From DASQFQ01 sp963730115 (lineage in GTDB: Bacteria; Actinomycetota; Thermoleophilia; Solirubrobacterales; Solirubrobacteraceae): a stretch of 64,000 nt of DNA. Below, one piece after another: positions 34,868-43,294 of this stretch (the first letter of the stretch is position 1; the number at the start of each line of letters is the position of its first letter). The notes under the pieces were generated by a model. The model saw only the letters and a list, made by a program, of their open reading frames with translations. It was not told the origin of the DNA and ran no database searches. The translations under genes were made by a program, and so were the position numbers. The stretch is taken from assembly GCA_963730115.1 (NCBI GenBank), contig CAVSQM010000004.1, positions 310,001-374,000 on the forward strand, given 5' to 3'.

Positions 34868-36064
34868 CTACCCAGCCGGGGTTGACGTTCGCCCCACAGC
34901 ACCCACCACGATCCTCGCCGCCGCGGCGAGGTCGCCGATGCGGACTCGCTCGTCGGTCGCGTGGGCGCGCTCGAGGTCGGGCGTGCCGACCATGACGGTC
35001 GGGATGCCGCGGGCGCAGAACAGGCGCATGTCGGCGCCGTAGGGGACGCCGGTGAGGCGTGGCGGGCTGCCGAGCTCGGCGCGCACCGCGGTGGCGACGG
35101 TCTGCACCCATGGGTGGTCGGGCGGGGTGGCGCCGGGCGCGAACTGGCCGCCGGTCCACTCGACCTCGGCCGGCGGTGACTCGCCGTCGTCGAGCGCGGC
35201 CTCGAACGCCTCGCGCGCGGCGGCGAGGTCGGTGCCGAGCGGCACGCCGAGGCGGCCCTCGACGGTGACGCGGTCGGGCACCGAGCTCGACCAGTCGCCG
35301 CCCTCGATGCGCCCGACGCTGACCGGGTAGGGCAGCGCGAGCGCGCGCATCGCCGGGTGCTCGACGTCGCGGTTGAGCTCGCGCTCGTGGGCCTGGAGCG
35401 CGAGGTGGAGCCCGACGTAGCGGTCGAGCGCCGAGCGGCCGGCGAGCCGCAGCGCGGCGTGGGCGGCGCGGCCGCGCACGGTGGCGCGGAAGGTCAGCGC
35501 GCCGGCCTGTGCGCACACGACCTCGAAGTTCGTCGGCTCGGGGACCAGGCAGGCGTCGAAGGCGGCGTCGCGCTCGAGCGCGGCGAACGCGCCGAGCCCG
35601 CCGTCCTCCTCGGAGGCGACCGCGAGCAATACGACCTCGGGGTGGCCGCCGACCGCCTTCAGCTCGGCCAGCGCGTGCAGCGCCGCGACGACGCCGCCCT
35701 TCATGTCGACCGACCCGCGGCCGTGGACGTGGCCGTCCTCGATCACGCCCGACCACGGCCCGTGCCGCCACGGCTCGCTGCCCTCGGCGACCACGTCGAC
35801 GTGGCCGCACACCGCCACCCGCCCCTCGCGCGTGCCCGGGAGCGTCACGCTCAGCCCGAGCAGCTCGTCGCGCTGCGCCTCCTCGCCCGGATGCTCGGGG
35901 TGGGCCCGCAGCGCGGCGAGGTCGTGCTCCTGCAGCTCCGCGTCGAGGCCGAGCGCGCCGGCCAGCTCGCCGAGCCGCTCGAGCGCGGCGCGCTCATCGC
36001 CGGTGACGCTCGGCACCTGGACGAGCGCGGCCGTGTCGCGGGCGATCGCGGCGGCGTCGATCAC
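34868..36064 (-). CDS. M20-family metallopeptidase (ArgE/DapE-like)
   Basis: This 398-residue enzyme has VAVCGHVDVVAEG (first zinc His), GRGSVDMKGGVVAALHAL (bridging Asp and general base region), ASEEDGGLGAF (catalytic Glu) and the late zinc His in a divergent C-terminal part, with a dimerisation insert around RGRAAHAALRLAG. Members deacylate or deblock amino acids. GTG 36064 overlaps the asparaginase stop by 4 nt (GTGA), so it is the third gene of a coupled operon. The true substrate is unknown; an N-acyl amino acid is likely. Confidence 0.85.
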   Translation of the reverse strand: MIDAAAIARDTAALVQVPSVTGDERAALERLGELAGALGLDAELQEHDLAALRAHPEHPGEEAQRDELLGLSVTLPGTREGRVAVCGHVDVVAEGSEPWRHGPWSGVIEDGHVHGRGSVDMKGGVVAALHALAELKAVGGHPEVVLLAVASEEDGGLGAFAALERDAAFDACLVPEPTNFEVVCAQAGALTFRATVRGRAAHAALRLAGRSALDRYVGLHLALQAHERELNRDVEHPAMRALALPYPVSVGRIEGGDWSSSVPDRVTVEGRLGVPLGTDLAAAREAFEAALDDGESPPAEVEWTGGQFAPGATPPDHPWVQTVATAVRAELGSPPRLTGVPYGADMRLFCARGIPTVMVGTPDLERAHATDERVRIGDLAAAARIVVGAVGRTSTPAG

Positions 36065-37056
36065 GCCGCCAGCGTCGCCTCGGCGCCGCCGACGCGCTCG
36101 CCGCGCGAGTTGAGCACCGGCGCGCTGCGCAGCAGCTCGAGCGCAGCGCTGTCGGACCCGAGGTTCCAGTGCTCCTCGAGCAGCAGCGGCGCGACGACGT
36201 CGAGCGCGCGGGTCGCGCCGTCGAGCACCTTGAGCGCGGCGCCGCGGCCGTCGGGCAGCCCGATGCCGAGGACGCCCTCGGCGCCGATCTTGCAGACCAG
36301 CCGCGGGTGCGCGCGCATCAGCTCGGTGTCGATCGCGCCGTCGTAGCCAACGAGCTCCGGGTGCGCGCGCATGGCGCCCGCGAGCCGCTCGCCCTCCGCC
36401 CCCAGCCCGCCGGAGGCGAGTCGCCCGAACGCCGCCGCGAGCCGCGCGATCGGTACCGAGAACGTCCGCATCCCGCAGCCGTCGGTGGCGCGCGAGAGCT
36501 CGCCCGGCGCCACCTGCGTCGCCTCGGCGAGGCCGCGCTCCATCGCGTCCTGGAGCGGGTGGCCCTTGTCGATGTAGCCCTCGACCGGCCAGCCCTCGGC
36601 GGCCGCGAAGGCGAGCCCGAACGCGTGCTTGCCCGAGCAGTTGTGGCGCAGCGGCGTCGGCTGGTCGCCCGCCTCGCGCAGCGCGATCGCCGCCGCCGGG
36701 TCGCGCGGCTCGCCCGGGCCACAGGCGAGGTCGGCCTCGCTGCGGCCGGCCGCGGAGAGGAGCTCGCGCACGCGCCTGACGTGCTCGTCGCTGCCGCCGT
36801 GCGAGGCGCAGGCCATCGCGAGATGCTGGACGTCCAGCCCGAAGCGGTCGGGCACCCCCGCCCGCACGCCGGCGAGCGCCTGGAACGGCTTGGCCGCCGA
36901 GCGGGCGTAGACCCGCGGCCCGGGATAGACGGCCGAGCCGCCACCCGCGCCACGGGCGCGGCCGCCGCGGCCGCGGTCGGTCGTCGCCCACGCGACACGG
37001 TGCTCGCTCTCGACGCCCGCACCCCGGCGGACGCGAACGAGCGCCTCTCCGATCAC
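36061..37056 (-). CDS. Asparaginase, PF06089 (Rhizobium-type II) family
   Basis: This 331-residue protein has YARSAAKPFQALAGV near 50-64, CASHGGSDEHVRRV, LRHNCSGKHAFGLAFA, ATDGCGMRTFSVPI and KIGAEGVLGIGLPDGRGAALKV, a set typical of the AnsA/Rhizobium-type family. It should hydrolyse asparagine to aspartate and ammonia. It is linked by 4-nt overlaps to the cyclopropane synthase gene before it and the M20 gene after it. The Arg/Gly-rich stretch at 27-40 is unlike usual homologues and may hold a compensated frameshift. Confidence 0.8.
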   Translation of the reverse strand: MIGEALVRVRRGAGVESEHRVAWATTDRGRGGRARGAGGGSAVYPGPRVYARSAAKPFQALAGVRAGVPDRFGLDVQHLAMACASHGGSDEHVRRVRELLSAAGRSEADLACGPGEPRDPAAAIALREAGDQPTPLRHNCSGKHAFGLAFAAAEGWPVEGYIDKGHPLQDAMERGLAEATQVAPGELSRATDGCGMRTFSVPIARLAAAFGRLASGGLGAEGERLAGAMRAHPELVGYDGAIDTELMRAHPRLVCKIGAEGVLGIGLPDGRGAALKVLDGATRALDVVAPLLLEEHWNLGSDSAALELLRSAPVLNSRGERVGGAEATLAA

Positions 37057-38252
37057 GAGGCGCGGACCTGGTAGATCGAGGTGAAGCGGGTCTCGAAGCC
37101 GTTGCGCGCCGCGCGCAGGTAGAGGCGCCACACGCGCACGCGCTCGGCGCCGGCCAGCCGCACCGCCTCGTCGTGGTGCTCGTCGAGCCGCTGGGCCCAG
37201 TGGCGCAGCGTCTCCGCGTAGTCGGCGCGGAAGTCCTCGATGTGATGCGTCTCGAGGCCGGCGCGCTCGAGCGCGAGCAGCACGCGCGAGAGCGGCTGCG
37301 GCGCGCCGTCGGGGAAGACGTAGCGGCCGGAGAAGTCGCCGGGCCGCGGGTCCTCCTGGCGCAGGTTGGCGATGCCGTGGTTGAGCAGCTGGGCGCCCGG
37401 CCGCAGCACGCCGCGCAGCCGCCGCGCGTACTCGTCCATCTGCTCCGCGCCGACGTGCTCGACCATCCCGATCGACGCGACGGCGTCGAACGACTCGCCG
37501 GCGAGCTCGCGGTAGTCGGCGACGCGGAAGTGCGTGCGGTCGCCGACGCCGGCCTCCTCGGCGCGGCGCTGGGCGGTCTCGACCTGTGGCGGCGACAGGG
37601 TGATGCCGGTGACGTGGACGCCGTAGCGCTGCGCGGCGTGGATGGCGAACGAGCCCCAGCCGCAGCCGACGTCGAGCAGCCGCTGGCCGCGCTCGAGGCC
37701 GAGCTTCTGGCACACGAGGTCGAGCTTGGCCTCCTGCGCCTCCTCGAGGTCGCGCGCGCCGCGCGAGAAGATCGCGCACGAGTAGGTCATCGTCGGGCCG
37801 AGGAAGAGGCGGAAGAACTCGGGCGGGACGTCGTAGTGGTGGCGGACGGCGCGCGAGTCGCGCGCGAGCGAGTGGAAGCGCCCCTTGGGCTTGAGCTCGG
37901 TCGGCGGCGCCGCGGGCGGCCGGACCGGCCCGGTCGCGCGCAGCGCGGCAAGCGCCAGCTTGGCCTTCGTGCGGCGGTCGATCTCCGGCGGCTGCCAGGT
38001 GTCGACGACCTGCACCACGGCGTCGAGGTCGTCGACGTCGAGCGCGCCGCTCACGTAGGCGCGGCCGAGCCCCAGCTGCCCCGGGGCGCGCAGGACGTGG
38101 GCGAGCGCCTCCGGCGAGCGGGCTGTGAAGGTCGGGGAGCCGTTCTCGTCCGTCGGGGGGAGCTCCGAGCCGTCCCAGAGGACAACGCGAAACGGACGCT
38201 CGGGGAGCGCGTCTTCGAGGGCTGAGCGGAATGCGGCGGTGCCGGCCACCAC
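37053..38252 (-). CDS. Cyclopropane-fatty-acyl-phospholipid synthase family methyltransferase
   Basis: This 399-residue protein has the SAM site RLLDVGCGWGSFAIHAAQRYG, upstream AVRHHYDVPPEFFRLFLGPTMTYSCAIF and ASIGMVEHVGAEQMDEY, all hallmarks of the CFA/mycolic acid synthase family. It should add methylene or methyl groups to lipid acyl chains. An N-terminal ~110-residue region with RSPEALAHVLRAPGQLGLGRAYVSGAL is also typical. The start is GTG 38252. The gene is first in a coupled trio with asparaginase and M20. Confidence 0.9.
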   Translation of the reverse strand: MVAGTAAFRSALEDALPERPFRVVLWDGSELPPTDENGSPTFTARSPEALAHVLRAPGQLGLGRAYVSGALDVDDLDAVVQVVDTWQPPEIDRRTKAKLALAALRATGPVRPPAAPPTELKPKGRFHSLARDSRAVRHHYDVPPEFFRLFLGPTMTYSCAIFSRGARDLEEAQEAKLDLVCQKLGLERGQRLLDVGCGWGSFAIHAAQRYGVHVTGITLSPPQVETAQRRAEEAGVGDRTHFRVADYRELAGESFDAVASIGMVEHVGAEQMDEYARRLRGVLRPGAQLLNHGIANLRQEDPRPGDFSGRYVFPDGAPQPLSRVLLALERAGLETHHIEDFRADYAETLRHWAQRLDEHHDEAVRLAGAERVRVWRLYLRAARNGFETRFTSIYQVRAS

Positions 38253-38260
38253 CCTCGACG

Positions 38261-39181
38261 CTAGCGCGTCACGGCGTTTCGTTCAGCGTCCCAGCGCCAG
38301 AGGTCGCCGTCGGCGCACACGTGAAGGCCGCCCAGCCAGCGGTCGAAGCCGATCAGCGCCACGCGATCCTGCTCGCCCGCCAGGACCGCCCGGCCGTCGT
38401 CCGTGAGCTCGAGCTCGCCGTCCTCGCGCACGAGCCCCTCGAGCGAGGCGAGGCGGTCGAAGGCGATGGTGTCGCCCATGAACGGCGCCTCCTCGGCGGC
38501 CATGCTGGCGAGGAACGCGTCGACCTTCGTGCGCGCGCCGCCGGCCACCGCCTCCAGCAGCTGCCGCTCGGTGCGCCCGAGGCCGTCGCGCGGGCCGGGG
38601 AGCTCCTCCAGCAGCCGGCGCAATGCGGGCGCGAGGTACGGAAGCCGCTCGTCGGGCGTGGCGGCGGCGCGGGCGAGCGCGCGCGGGTCGTCGCCGCGCA
38701 CGACGTCCCACGCGGCGCGCGCGAGGTGGACGTGCTCGGGGGTGGCCGCGGTGCGCAGCGGCCACAGGCTCGCCAGCTCGTCCGGCTCGAGCTCGCCGAG
38801 GCCGTGGAAGTCGGGGCGGCCGGGGAACGTGCCGATCACGATCAGCTCGACGCGGGTCGGGAAGTCGGGCAGCCCGGCGAGGATCTGGATCAGCTGCAGC
38901 TGGTCGTAGAGGTCGTGCTCGAACCACAGCACGACCGGCTCCAGGTTCTCGAGCGCCTGGGCCAGCCGCTCGTCCCGCCCCATCAGCTCTGCCTCCACAT
39001 CGGCGGCGCCGGCGAACCCGATGGTGGCGAGGTACTCGGCGCGCACGCGCCGCAGCTCGGGCGGCGGGAGGTCGGGCACGGGCCCCTCGTGGAGGACGTC
39101 CTGCCAGGACAGGAAATCGCCCGCGAGGCCGGCCCGCTGCATGGTCGCCGTGGTCGAGTCGCCGTTGGTGACGTGAAGCAC
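38261..39181 (-). CDS. DUF1835-domain protein
   Basis: This 306-residue soluble protein opens with LHVTNGDSTTATMQRAGLAGDFLSWQDVLHEGPVP (read in parts), the DUF1835 signature, and has LWFEHDLYDQLQLIQIL and a winged-helix-like tail with EGLVREDGELELTDDGRAVL. Function is unknown. It lies just upstream of cfa on the same strand, with an 8-nt gap, so it may be the first gene of that operon. Confidence 0.75.
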   Translation of the reverse strand: MLHVTNGDSTTATMQRAGLAGDFLSWQDVLHEGPVPDLPPPELRRVRAEYLATIGFAGAADVEAELMGRDERLAQALENLEPVVLWFEHDLYDQLQLIQILAGLPDFPTRVELIVIGTFPGRPDFHGLGELEPDELASLWPLRTAATPEHVHLARAAWDVVRGDDPRALARAAATPDERLPYLAPALRRLLEELPGPRDGLGRTERQLLEAVAGGARTKVDAFLASMAAEEAPFMGDTIAFDRLASLEGLVREDGELELTDDGRAVLAGEQDRVALIGFDRWLGGLHVCADGDLWRWDAERNAVTR

Positions 39182-39325
39182 AACGTCAGCCTAGAGGTGC
39201 AGGGCGAAGTCATCCTCAAGGCGGATAGAAGACCGTCAGCCAGGCCGACGACGCGCCAGGTCCGGATCCGTAGCTTCCTCCCCATCGCAGGAACCTCCCC
39301 CCGAGACCCCAGGAGCAGATCCGAA

Positions 39326-39898
39326 ATGGCTTACGCAGGACAGACCATCGAGAACCCCGTCAGCGGCGAGAAGATCACCTTCATCCAGACTGCTGCCGAC
39401 ACCGACGGCGAGCTGCTCGAGATCGAGCTGGAGCTCACCCCGGACGGCGCCGTGCCCGGTGCTCACATCCACCCCGAGCAGGAGGAGCGCTTCGAGATCC
39501 TCGAGGGCACGATGACCTTCCGCATGGGCCTGAAGAAGATCGTCGCCGAGGCCGGTGACGTCGTCACGGTCCCCGCCGGCAAGATCCACGCGTTCAAGAA
39601 CTCCGGCGACGAGACCGCCAAGGTCCGCGTCCAGGTCCGGCCGGCGCTCCAGATGGAGCAGCTGTTCGAGACCACGGTCGCGCTGGCCGAGGACGGCCGC
39701 ACGACGGGCAAGGGCATGCCGAAGCCGCTCGACCTCGCCCTGTTCGTCCGCCAGTACCGCCGCGAGGTCAAGGCGCCCTTCCCCCCGGCGCCGATCGTCC
39801 GCGCGATGCTCGCCCCGCTCGCCTTCATGGCGACGCGCAAGGGCCACGGCGAGCGCTACGCGCCCGCGACGCGCGAGCTCGCTCCCGTCGCTGCCTGA
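39326..39898 (+). CDS. Cupin-domain protein
   Basis: This 190-residue protein has cupin motif 1 as GAHIHPEQEERFEILEG and motif 2 as GDVVTVPAGKIHAFKNSGDE, so the metal-binding His/Glu set is largely present. A helical C-terminal tail with KPLDLALFVRQYRREVKAPFPP follows. ATG 39326 has AGGAGCAG upstream. It may be a dioxygenase, isomerase or sensor; nothing nearby decides. The 144-bp gap before it shows no convincing promoter. Confidence 0.78.
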   Translation: MAYAGQTIENPVSGEKITFIQTAADTDGELLEIELELTPDGAVPGAHIHPEQEERFEILEGTMTFRMGLKKIVAEAGDVVTVPAGKIHAFKNSGDETAKVRVQVRPALQMEQLFETTVALAEDGRTTGKGMPKPLDLALFVRQYRREVKAPFPPAPIVRAMLAPLAFMATRKGHGERYAPATRELAPVAA

Positions 39899-39917
39899 GT
39901 CCGAGGGTCCGGGTCCG

Positions 39918-39925
39918 TATATAGC
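39918..39925 (+). promoter_or_regulatory. -10 region of the small membrane protein gene
   Basis: TATATAGC, unusual in such GC-rich DNA, ends 9 nt before GTG 39935. It could serve as a -10 for a leaderless transcript. No -35 is clear. Confidence 0.35.
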
Positions 39926-39934
39926 CTGGGCGGG

Positions 39935-40207
39935 GTGTCGACACGACCCCCTGCCCAGGCTTACGGACGTCCCCGCACCGGGCGCATCCTCGCCGGCGTC
40001 GCGGTGATGCTCGTCCTCTTCGCCGCCGTGATCCTCGGCGGCGTCTACTACATGCTCACCGAGTTCGGCGACGAGCTGGACTCGGAGCTCGACACGCAGG
40101 TGCGCACCGTCCAGCGCGACTTCGAGGGCGACGTCCGCCGCCTCCAGCGCGACATCGAGCGCGAGCTCGACGCCCGCCTCCCGCCGGTCGTCACGCCGGT
40201 TCCGTAG
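39935..40207 (+). CDS. Small membrane protein with coiled-coil tail
   Basis: This 90-residue protein has a basic Pro-rich start, one membrane helix (ILAGVAVMLVLFAAVILGGVYY) and an acidic/arginine heptad-like segment (DELDSELDTQVRTVQRDFE and DVRRLQRDIERELDARL) that should form a coiled coil. It is too short for a known sensor. Codon use matches its neighbours and the frame is clean, so I take it as real. Function is unknown. The end overlaps the tetR gene on the other strand by 17 nt. Confidence 0.6.
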   Translation: MSTRPPAQAYGRPRTGRILAGVAVMLVLFAAVILGGVYYMLTEFGDELDSELDTQVRTVQRDFEGDVRRLQRDIERELDARLPPVVTPVP

Positions 40208-40892
40208 CGCCCTCCCACAGCAGCCGGCCGGCGCGCCGCAGGAACGCGTCGCTCGGCGGCGTCAGGCACTGGTTGAGCCACGCGCCCTCGATCAGGCTCG
40301 CGGCCGCGCCCGCGAGGTCGGCGAGTGCCACGCCCTCGCGGAGGCGCCGTCCGAAGTGGTCGACCGCGTTCCCGAACGCGCGCTCGAGCCGGCGGACCCA
40401 CTGCGCGTGCTCCTCCATGCTCGGCTCGCTGATGCGCTCGCTCCACAGGCCGTAGGGCACGGTGCTCAGCCACAGCGCCCACAGCGCCCCGTAGTCGACC
40501 TGCGGCCGGGTGCCGCGCTGCGGGCCGCGCGCCGACTCGGCGGCGAACAGCGCCTCGACCCAGGCGCCGGCGTCGGCGTGGTCGGCGGGCTCGGGCAGCT
40601 CGAGCTGCTCGATCCAGTCGCCCGCGTCGAGCGCGCGCTCCATCGTCTCGACCTGGAAGGCGGCCTGGTTGCCGAACAGGTGGGAGATCGCGCCGCGCGT
40701 CTTGCCGTCGCGCTCGGCGACCGCGCCGGCGTCGAGCCGCGCGAACGGCCCGACGGCGATCGAGCGCCGGTCGAGCGCCTCGGAGTCGCGCTTGATCTGC
40801 TGCAGCGCCGCGAGCTGGCCCATCTCGGCGTAGCGGCGGCGAGCCTCGTCCTTGGGCAGCGTCGAACGGCCGCCGGGTCGCTTCGGAGCCAT
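40191..40892 (-). CDS. TetR/AcrR-like regulator next to the methyltransferase
   Basis: This 233-residue protein has a TetR-type DNA-binding region near 40-75 (FARLDAGAVAERDGKTRGAISHLFGNQAAFQVETM, read in parts) preceded by a basic start (APKRPGGRSTLPKDEARRRY). The C-terminal part is helical with two tryptophan-rich stretches. ATG 40892 was chosen; upstream codons translate the operator repeats. It is divergent from the methyltransferase gene across 118 bp holding a twin-site GTAC-rich operator, so it very likely represses that gene and itself. Confidence 0.75.
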   Translation of the reverse strand: MAPKRPGGRSTLPKDEARRRYAEMGQLAALQQIKRDSEALDRRSIAVGPFARLDAGAVAERDGKTRGAISHLFGNQAAFQVETMERALDAGDWIEQLELPEPADHADAGAWVEALFAAESARGPQRGTRPQVDYGALWALWLSTVPYGLWSERISEPSMEEHAQWVRRLERAFGNAVDHFGRRLREGVALADLAGAAASLIEGAWLNQCLTPPSDAFLRRAGRLLWEGATEPA

Positions 40893-40909
40893 TGCACCGC
40901 GAAGCGTAC

Positions 40910-40970
40910 TTGACACCCCGGAAGTACGTACGTACGGTACGTACCTACGTACATACGGTACGTACGTATC
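40910..40970. promoter_or_regulatory. Sigma-70-type promoter inside a GTAC-rich tandem operator
   Basis: TTGACA (40910-40915), 17 bp and TACGGT (40933-40938) form a near-consensus promoter toward the methyltransferase. It is overlaid by a 20-bp direct repeat (40925-40944 and 40946-40965, one mismatch, 21 bp apart). Each copy contains a dyad: GTACGTAC-G-GTACGTAC at 40928-40944 and a one-mismatch version at 40949-40965. Two sites two helical turns apart would place two repressor dimers on one DNA face, over the -10 and start region. Confidence 0.7.
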
Positions 40971-41010
40971 AACGCGCTGCTGTCCCGGTCTGTCGAAAGG
41001 ACGACCCGTC

Positions 41011-42297
41011 TTGAACGTGCTCTCCCCTGCTCTCCAGCCCGCTCCCGTGCGCCGTTGGCTCGCCACCCTCGGCGCCACCGCGGTGTCGACCTACGCGCTC
41101 GACGCCGTCGCCACGGCGGCCGGCGCGGCGCTCGCCGCCTCCGGGCTGCTGCGCGGCGCGCCGCACCTCGTGCTGCTCGGCTTCCTCGCGCTGACCTACG
41201 TCGCCTGGGGCGCCGGCCTGCGCCGCAACCTCAGCGCGAACCACGCGCTGCTCGAGCGGACCGGGACGAGCACCAACGCGCTGTCGAAGGCCGCGTACGA
41301 CCTCGCCGCCGCGCGCGGCTGGCGGCCGCGCGCACGCAGGATCGCGGGCGCGACCGGCTACGTCGCCACCGAGATCGCCAAGGAAGCGCCCTACTACGCG
41401 GGCGCGTTCGGCGCGGCGCTGGTCACCGACTCGATCTCTTCCGGCGACGCGATCATCTTCCTCGGCGGCGCGAACCTCGGCGCCGCGGTCTACGAGTACG
41501 GCCTCGCCGGCCTCACGCAGGCGTTCCTGCGCCGCGGGCACGCGTCGTTCGACGACGACTGGGTGCCGGGCGAGTACCTCGCCGACTACTACGCGGTGGT
41601 CGAGCCCGACGAGGTCGAGACGATCGCCTTCTTCACCGAGGCGATCCGCGAGACCACCGCGGGCGAGCCGGTGCTGTTCTTCGGCACCGGCCCGACGCTG
41701 CACCACGTCTTCCTGTCGGCGGGCCGCGCGTCGGAGATCCACCTCGCCGACTACCTGCCGCAGAACCTCGCGGAGATCGAGCGCTGGCTGCGGCGCGATC
41801 CCGGCGCGCACGACTGGCGGCCGTTCGTGCGCTACACGCTCGAGTGCGAGGGGCTGCGCGCGCCGAGCGACGCGCAGCTCGCGGAGCGCGAGGCGCTCAC
41901 GCGCGAGAAGGTCACGCGGCTGCTGGCGGCCGACGCGGGCGACCGCGAGCCGGTCGCCGAGCGCTACGGCACCGTAGTGAGCGCCTATTGCGCCGACTCC
42001 GCGACCTCCGACCGCGCGACCTGGGAGCGCTACATGCGCCACATCTCCGGGCTCGTGCGCCCCGGCGGCGTGTTCATCACCGCCGCGCTGCGCCGCTCGA
42101 GCTCCTACCTCGTGGGCGGCAAGCGCTTCCCGAGCGCGGACGTCGACGAGCACGACCTGCGCGCGGTGCTGGAGCCCGACTTCGACTGCGAGATCGTCGT
42201 GCGCGAGGTGCCCGAGCACGCGCGGCTCGGCTACGCGGGCATCGTGCTCGTCAGGGCCAGTCGACGCCCACCAGCGTCGGCTCCGGCTCCAGCGTGA
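41011..42297 (+). CDS. Membrane-anchored NNMT/PNMT/TEMT-like SAM methyltransferase
   Basis: The 428-residue protein has an N-terminal ~175-residue region with about four hydrophobic segments (for example YALDAVATAAGAALAASGLL, HLVLLGFLALTYVAWGAGL, DAIIFLGGANLGAAVYEYGL) fused to a methyltransferase domain: VLFFGTGPTLHHVFLSAG, IHLADYLPQNLAEIERWL, HDWRPFVRYTLECEG, RPGGVFITAALR and GYAGIVLV. This pattern fits the NNMT/PNMT/TEMT family, which N-methylates small amines and includes GntF. TTG 41011 follows AAAGGACG. The substrate is unknown. The last 47 nt overlap murB. Confidence 0.72.
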   Translation: MNVLSPALQPAPVRRWLATLGATAVSTYALDAVATAAGAALAASGLLRGAPHLVLLGFLALTYVAWGAGLRRNLSANHALLERTGTSTNALSKAAYDLAAARGWRPRARRIAGATGYVATEIAKEAPYYAGAFGAALVTDSISSGDAIIFLGGANLGAAVYEYGLAGLTQAFLRRGHASFDDDWVPGEYLADYYAVVEPDEVETIAFFTEAIRETTAGEPVLFFGTGPTLHHVFLSAGRASEIHLADYLPQNLAEIERWLRRDPGAHDWRPFVRYTLECEGLRAPSDAQLAEREALTREKVTRLLAADAGDREPVAERYGTVVSAYCADSATSDRATWERYMRHISGLVRPGGVFITAALRRSSSYLVGGKRFPSADVDEHDLRAVLEPDFDCEIVVREVPEHARLGYAGIVLVRASRRPPASAPAPA

Positions 42298-43273
42298 CGC
42301 CGAAGCGCTCCTCCACGCCGCCGGCGACCTCGCGCGCGAGCGCCAGCAGCTCCGCGGTGGTGCCGCCTCCGCGGTTGGTGAGCGCGAGCGTGTGCTTGGA
42401 GGAGATCGCGATTCCCTCCGGGTTGCCGTAGCCGCGGGTGAAGCCGGCGCGCTCGATCAGCCACGCGGCGCTCGTCTTCACCCTCCCGTCGGCCTCCGGG
42501 AAGCGCGGCGGGCGCTCGGGCGCGCGCTGCTCGAGCGCGGCGAACGCGTCCTCCTCGAGGATCGGGTTGGTGAAGAACGAGCCGGCCGACACCGTGTCCG
42601 GGTCGCCCGGGTCCAGCACCATGCCCTTGCCGCGGCGCAGGCCGAGCACGGCCGCGCGCACCTCGGCGAGCGGCGCGCCGTCGCCAGGGCGGACGTCGAG
42701 CGTGCGCGCGAGCTCGGCGTAGGCGAGCGGGCCCGACAGCTCGCGGCGCTCGAGCGCGAACGTCACCGCGAGCACGACCCAGCGCCCGGGATGGCGCTTG
42801 AACGCGCTCGAGCGGTAGGTGAAGCCGCAGTCCTCCGGGGCGAGCGCCGCGACCTCGCCGGTGGTGCGGTCGAGCGCGCGCACCGAGACGATCGTCTCCG
42901 CCACCTCCTGGCCGTAGGCGCCGACGTTCTGGATCGGCGTCGCCCCGATCGAGCCGGGGATGCCGGACAGGCTCTCGACGCCCGCCAGGCCCTCGCCCAC
43001 GCAGCGGGCCACGAACGGCTCCCAGTCCTCACCCGCGGCGGCGGTCAGCTCCACGCGGTCGCCGTCCGCGCGCGCCTCGACGCCGGAGGTGAGCACGCGG
43101 ACGACGGTGCCCGGCCAGCCGTCGTCGGCGATCACCAGGTTCGAGCCACCGGCCACCAGCAGCACGTCGTCGCCGCGCACCGCCTCGGCGAGCTCGTCGT
43201 CGCTGCGCGCCTCGGCGACCGCGCCCGCGGGCCCGCCGAGGCGCAGGGTGGTGAGCTCGCTCAGCCGTGTCAC
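42251..43273 (-). CDS. murB: UDP-N-acetylenolpyruvoylglucosamine reductase
   Basis: This 340-residue flavoenzyme makes UDP-MurNAc for peptidoglycan. FAD-binding motifs are TTLRLGGPAGAVAEA, VAGGSNLVIADDGWPGTVV and GLAGVESLSGIPGSIGATPIQNVGAYGQE (in parts), and the proton-donor region is DTVSAGSFFTNPI. The length and AYGQE loop fit type I MurB. GTG 43273 lies 8 nt behind TAGTCT and may be leaderless. It is isolated from other mur genes. Confidence 0.93.
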   Translation of the reverse strand: MTRLSELTTLRLGGPAGAVAEARSDDELAEAVRGDDVLLVAGGSNLVIADDGWPGTVVRVLTSGVEARADGDRVELTAAAGEDWEPFVARCVGEGLAGVESLSGIPGSIGATPIQNVGAYGQEVAETIVSVRALDRTTGEVAALAPEDCGFTYRSSAFKRHPGRWVVLAVTFALERRELSGPLAYAELARTLDVRPGDGAPLAEVRAAVLGLRRGKGMVLDPGDPDTVSAGSFFTNPILEEDAFAALEQRAPERPPRFPEADGRVKTSAAWLIERAGFTRGYGNPEGIAISSKHTLALTNRGGGTTAELLALAREVAGGVEERFGVTLEPEPTLVGVDWP

Positions 43274-43281
43274 GGTCCGCG

Positions 43282-43287
43282 AGACTA
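43282..43287 (-). promoter_or_regulatory. -10 box of murB
   Basis: TAGTCT on the minus strand matches TANNNT and ends 8 nt before GTG 43273, in the 21-bp gap to the divergent AraC gene. A leaderless murB transcript would follow. The AraC gene has no matching box in the gap. Confidence 0.35.
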
Positions 43288-43294
43288 GGCGACG

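Noticed and set aside
40921..40970. GTAC repeats as a CRISPR or microsatellite
   Set aside because: Only two 20-bp units without spacers, placed on a promoter between regulator and target; operator is the better reading.
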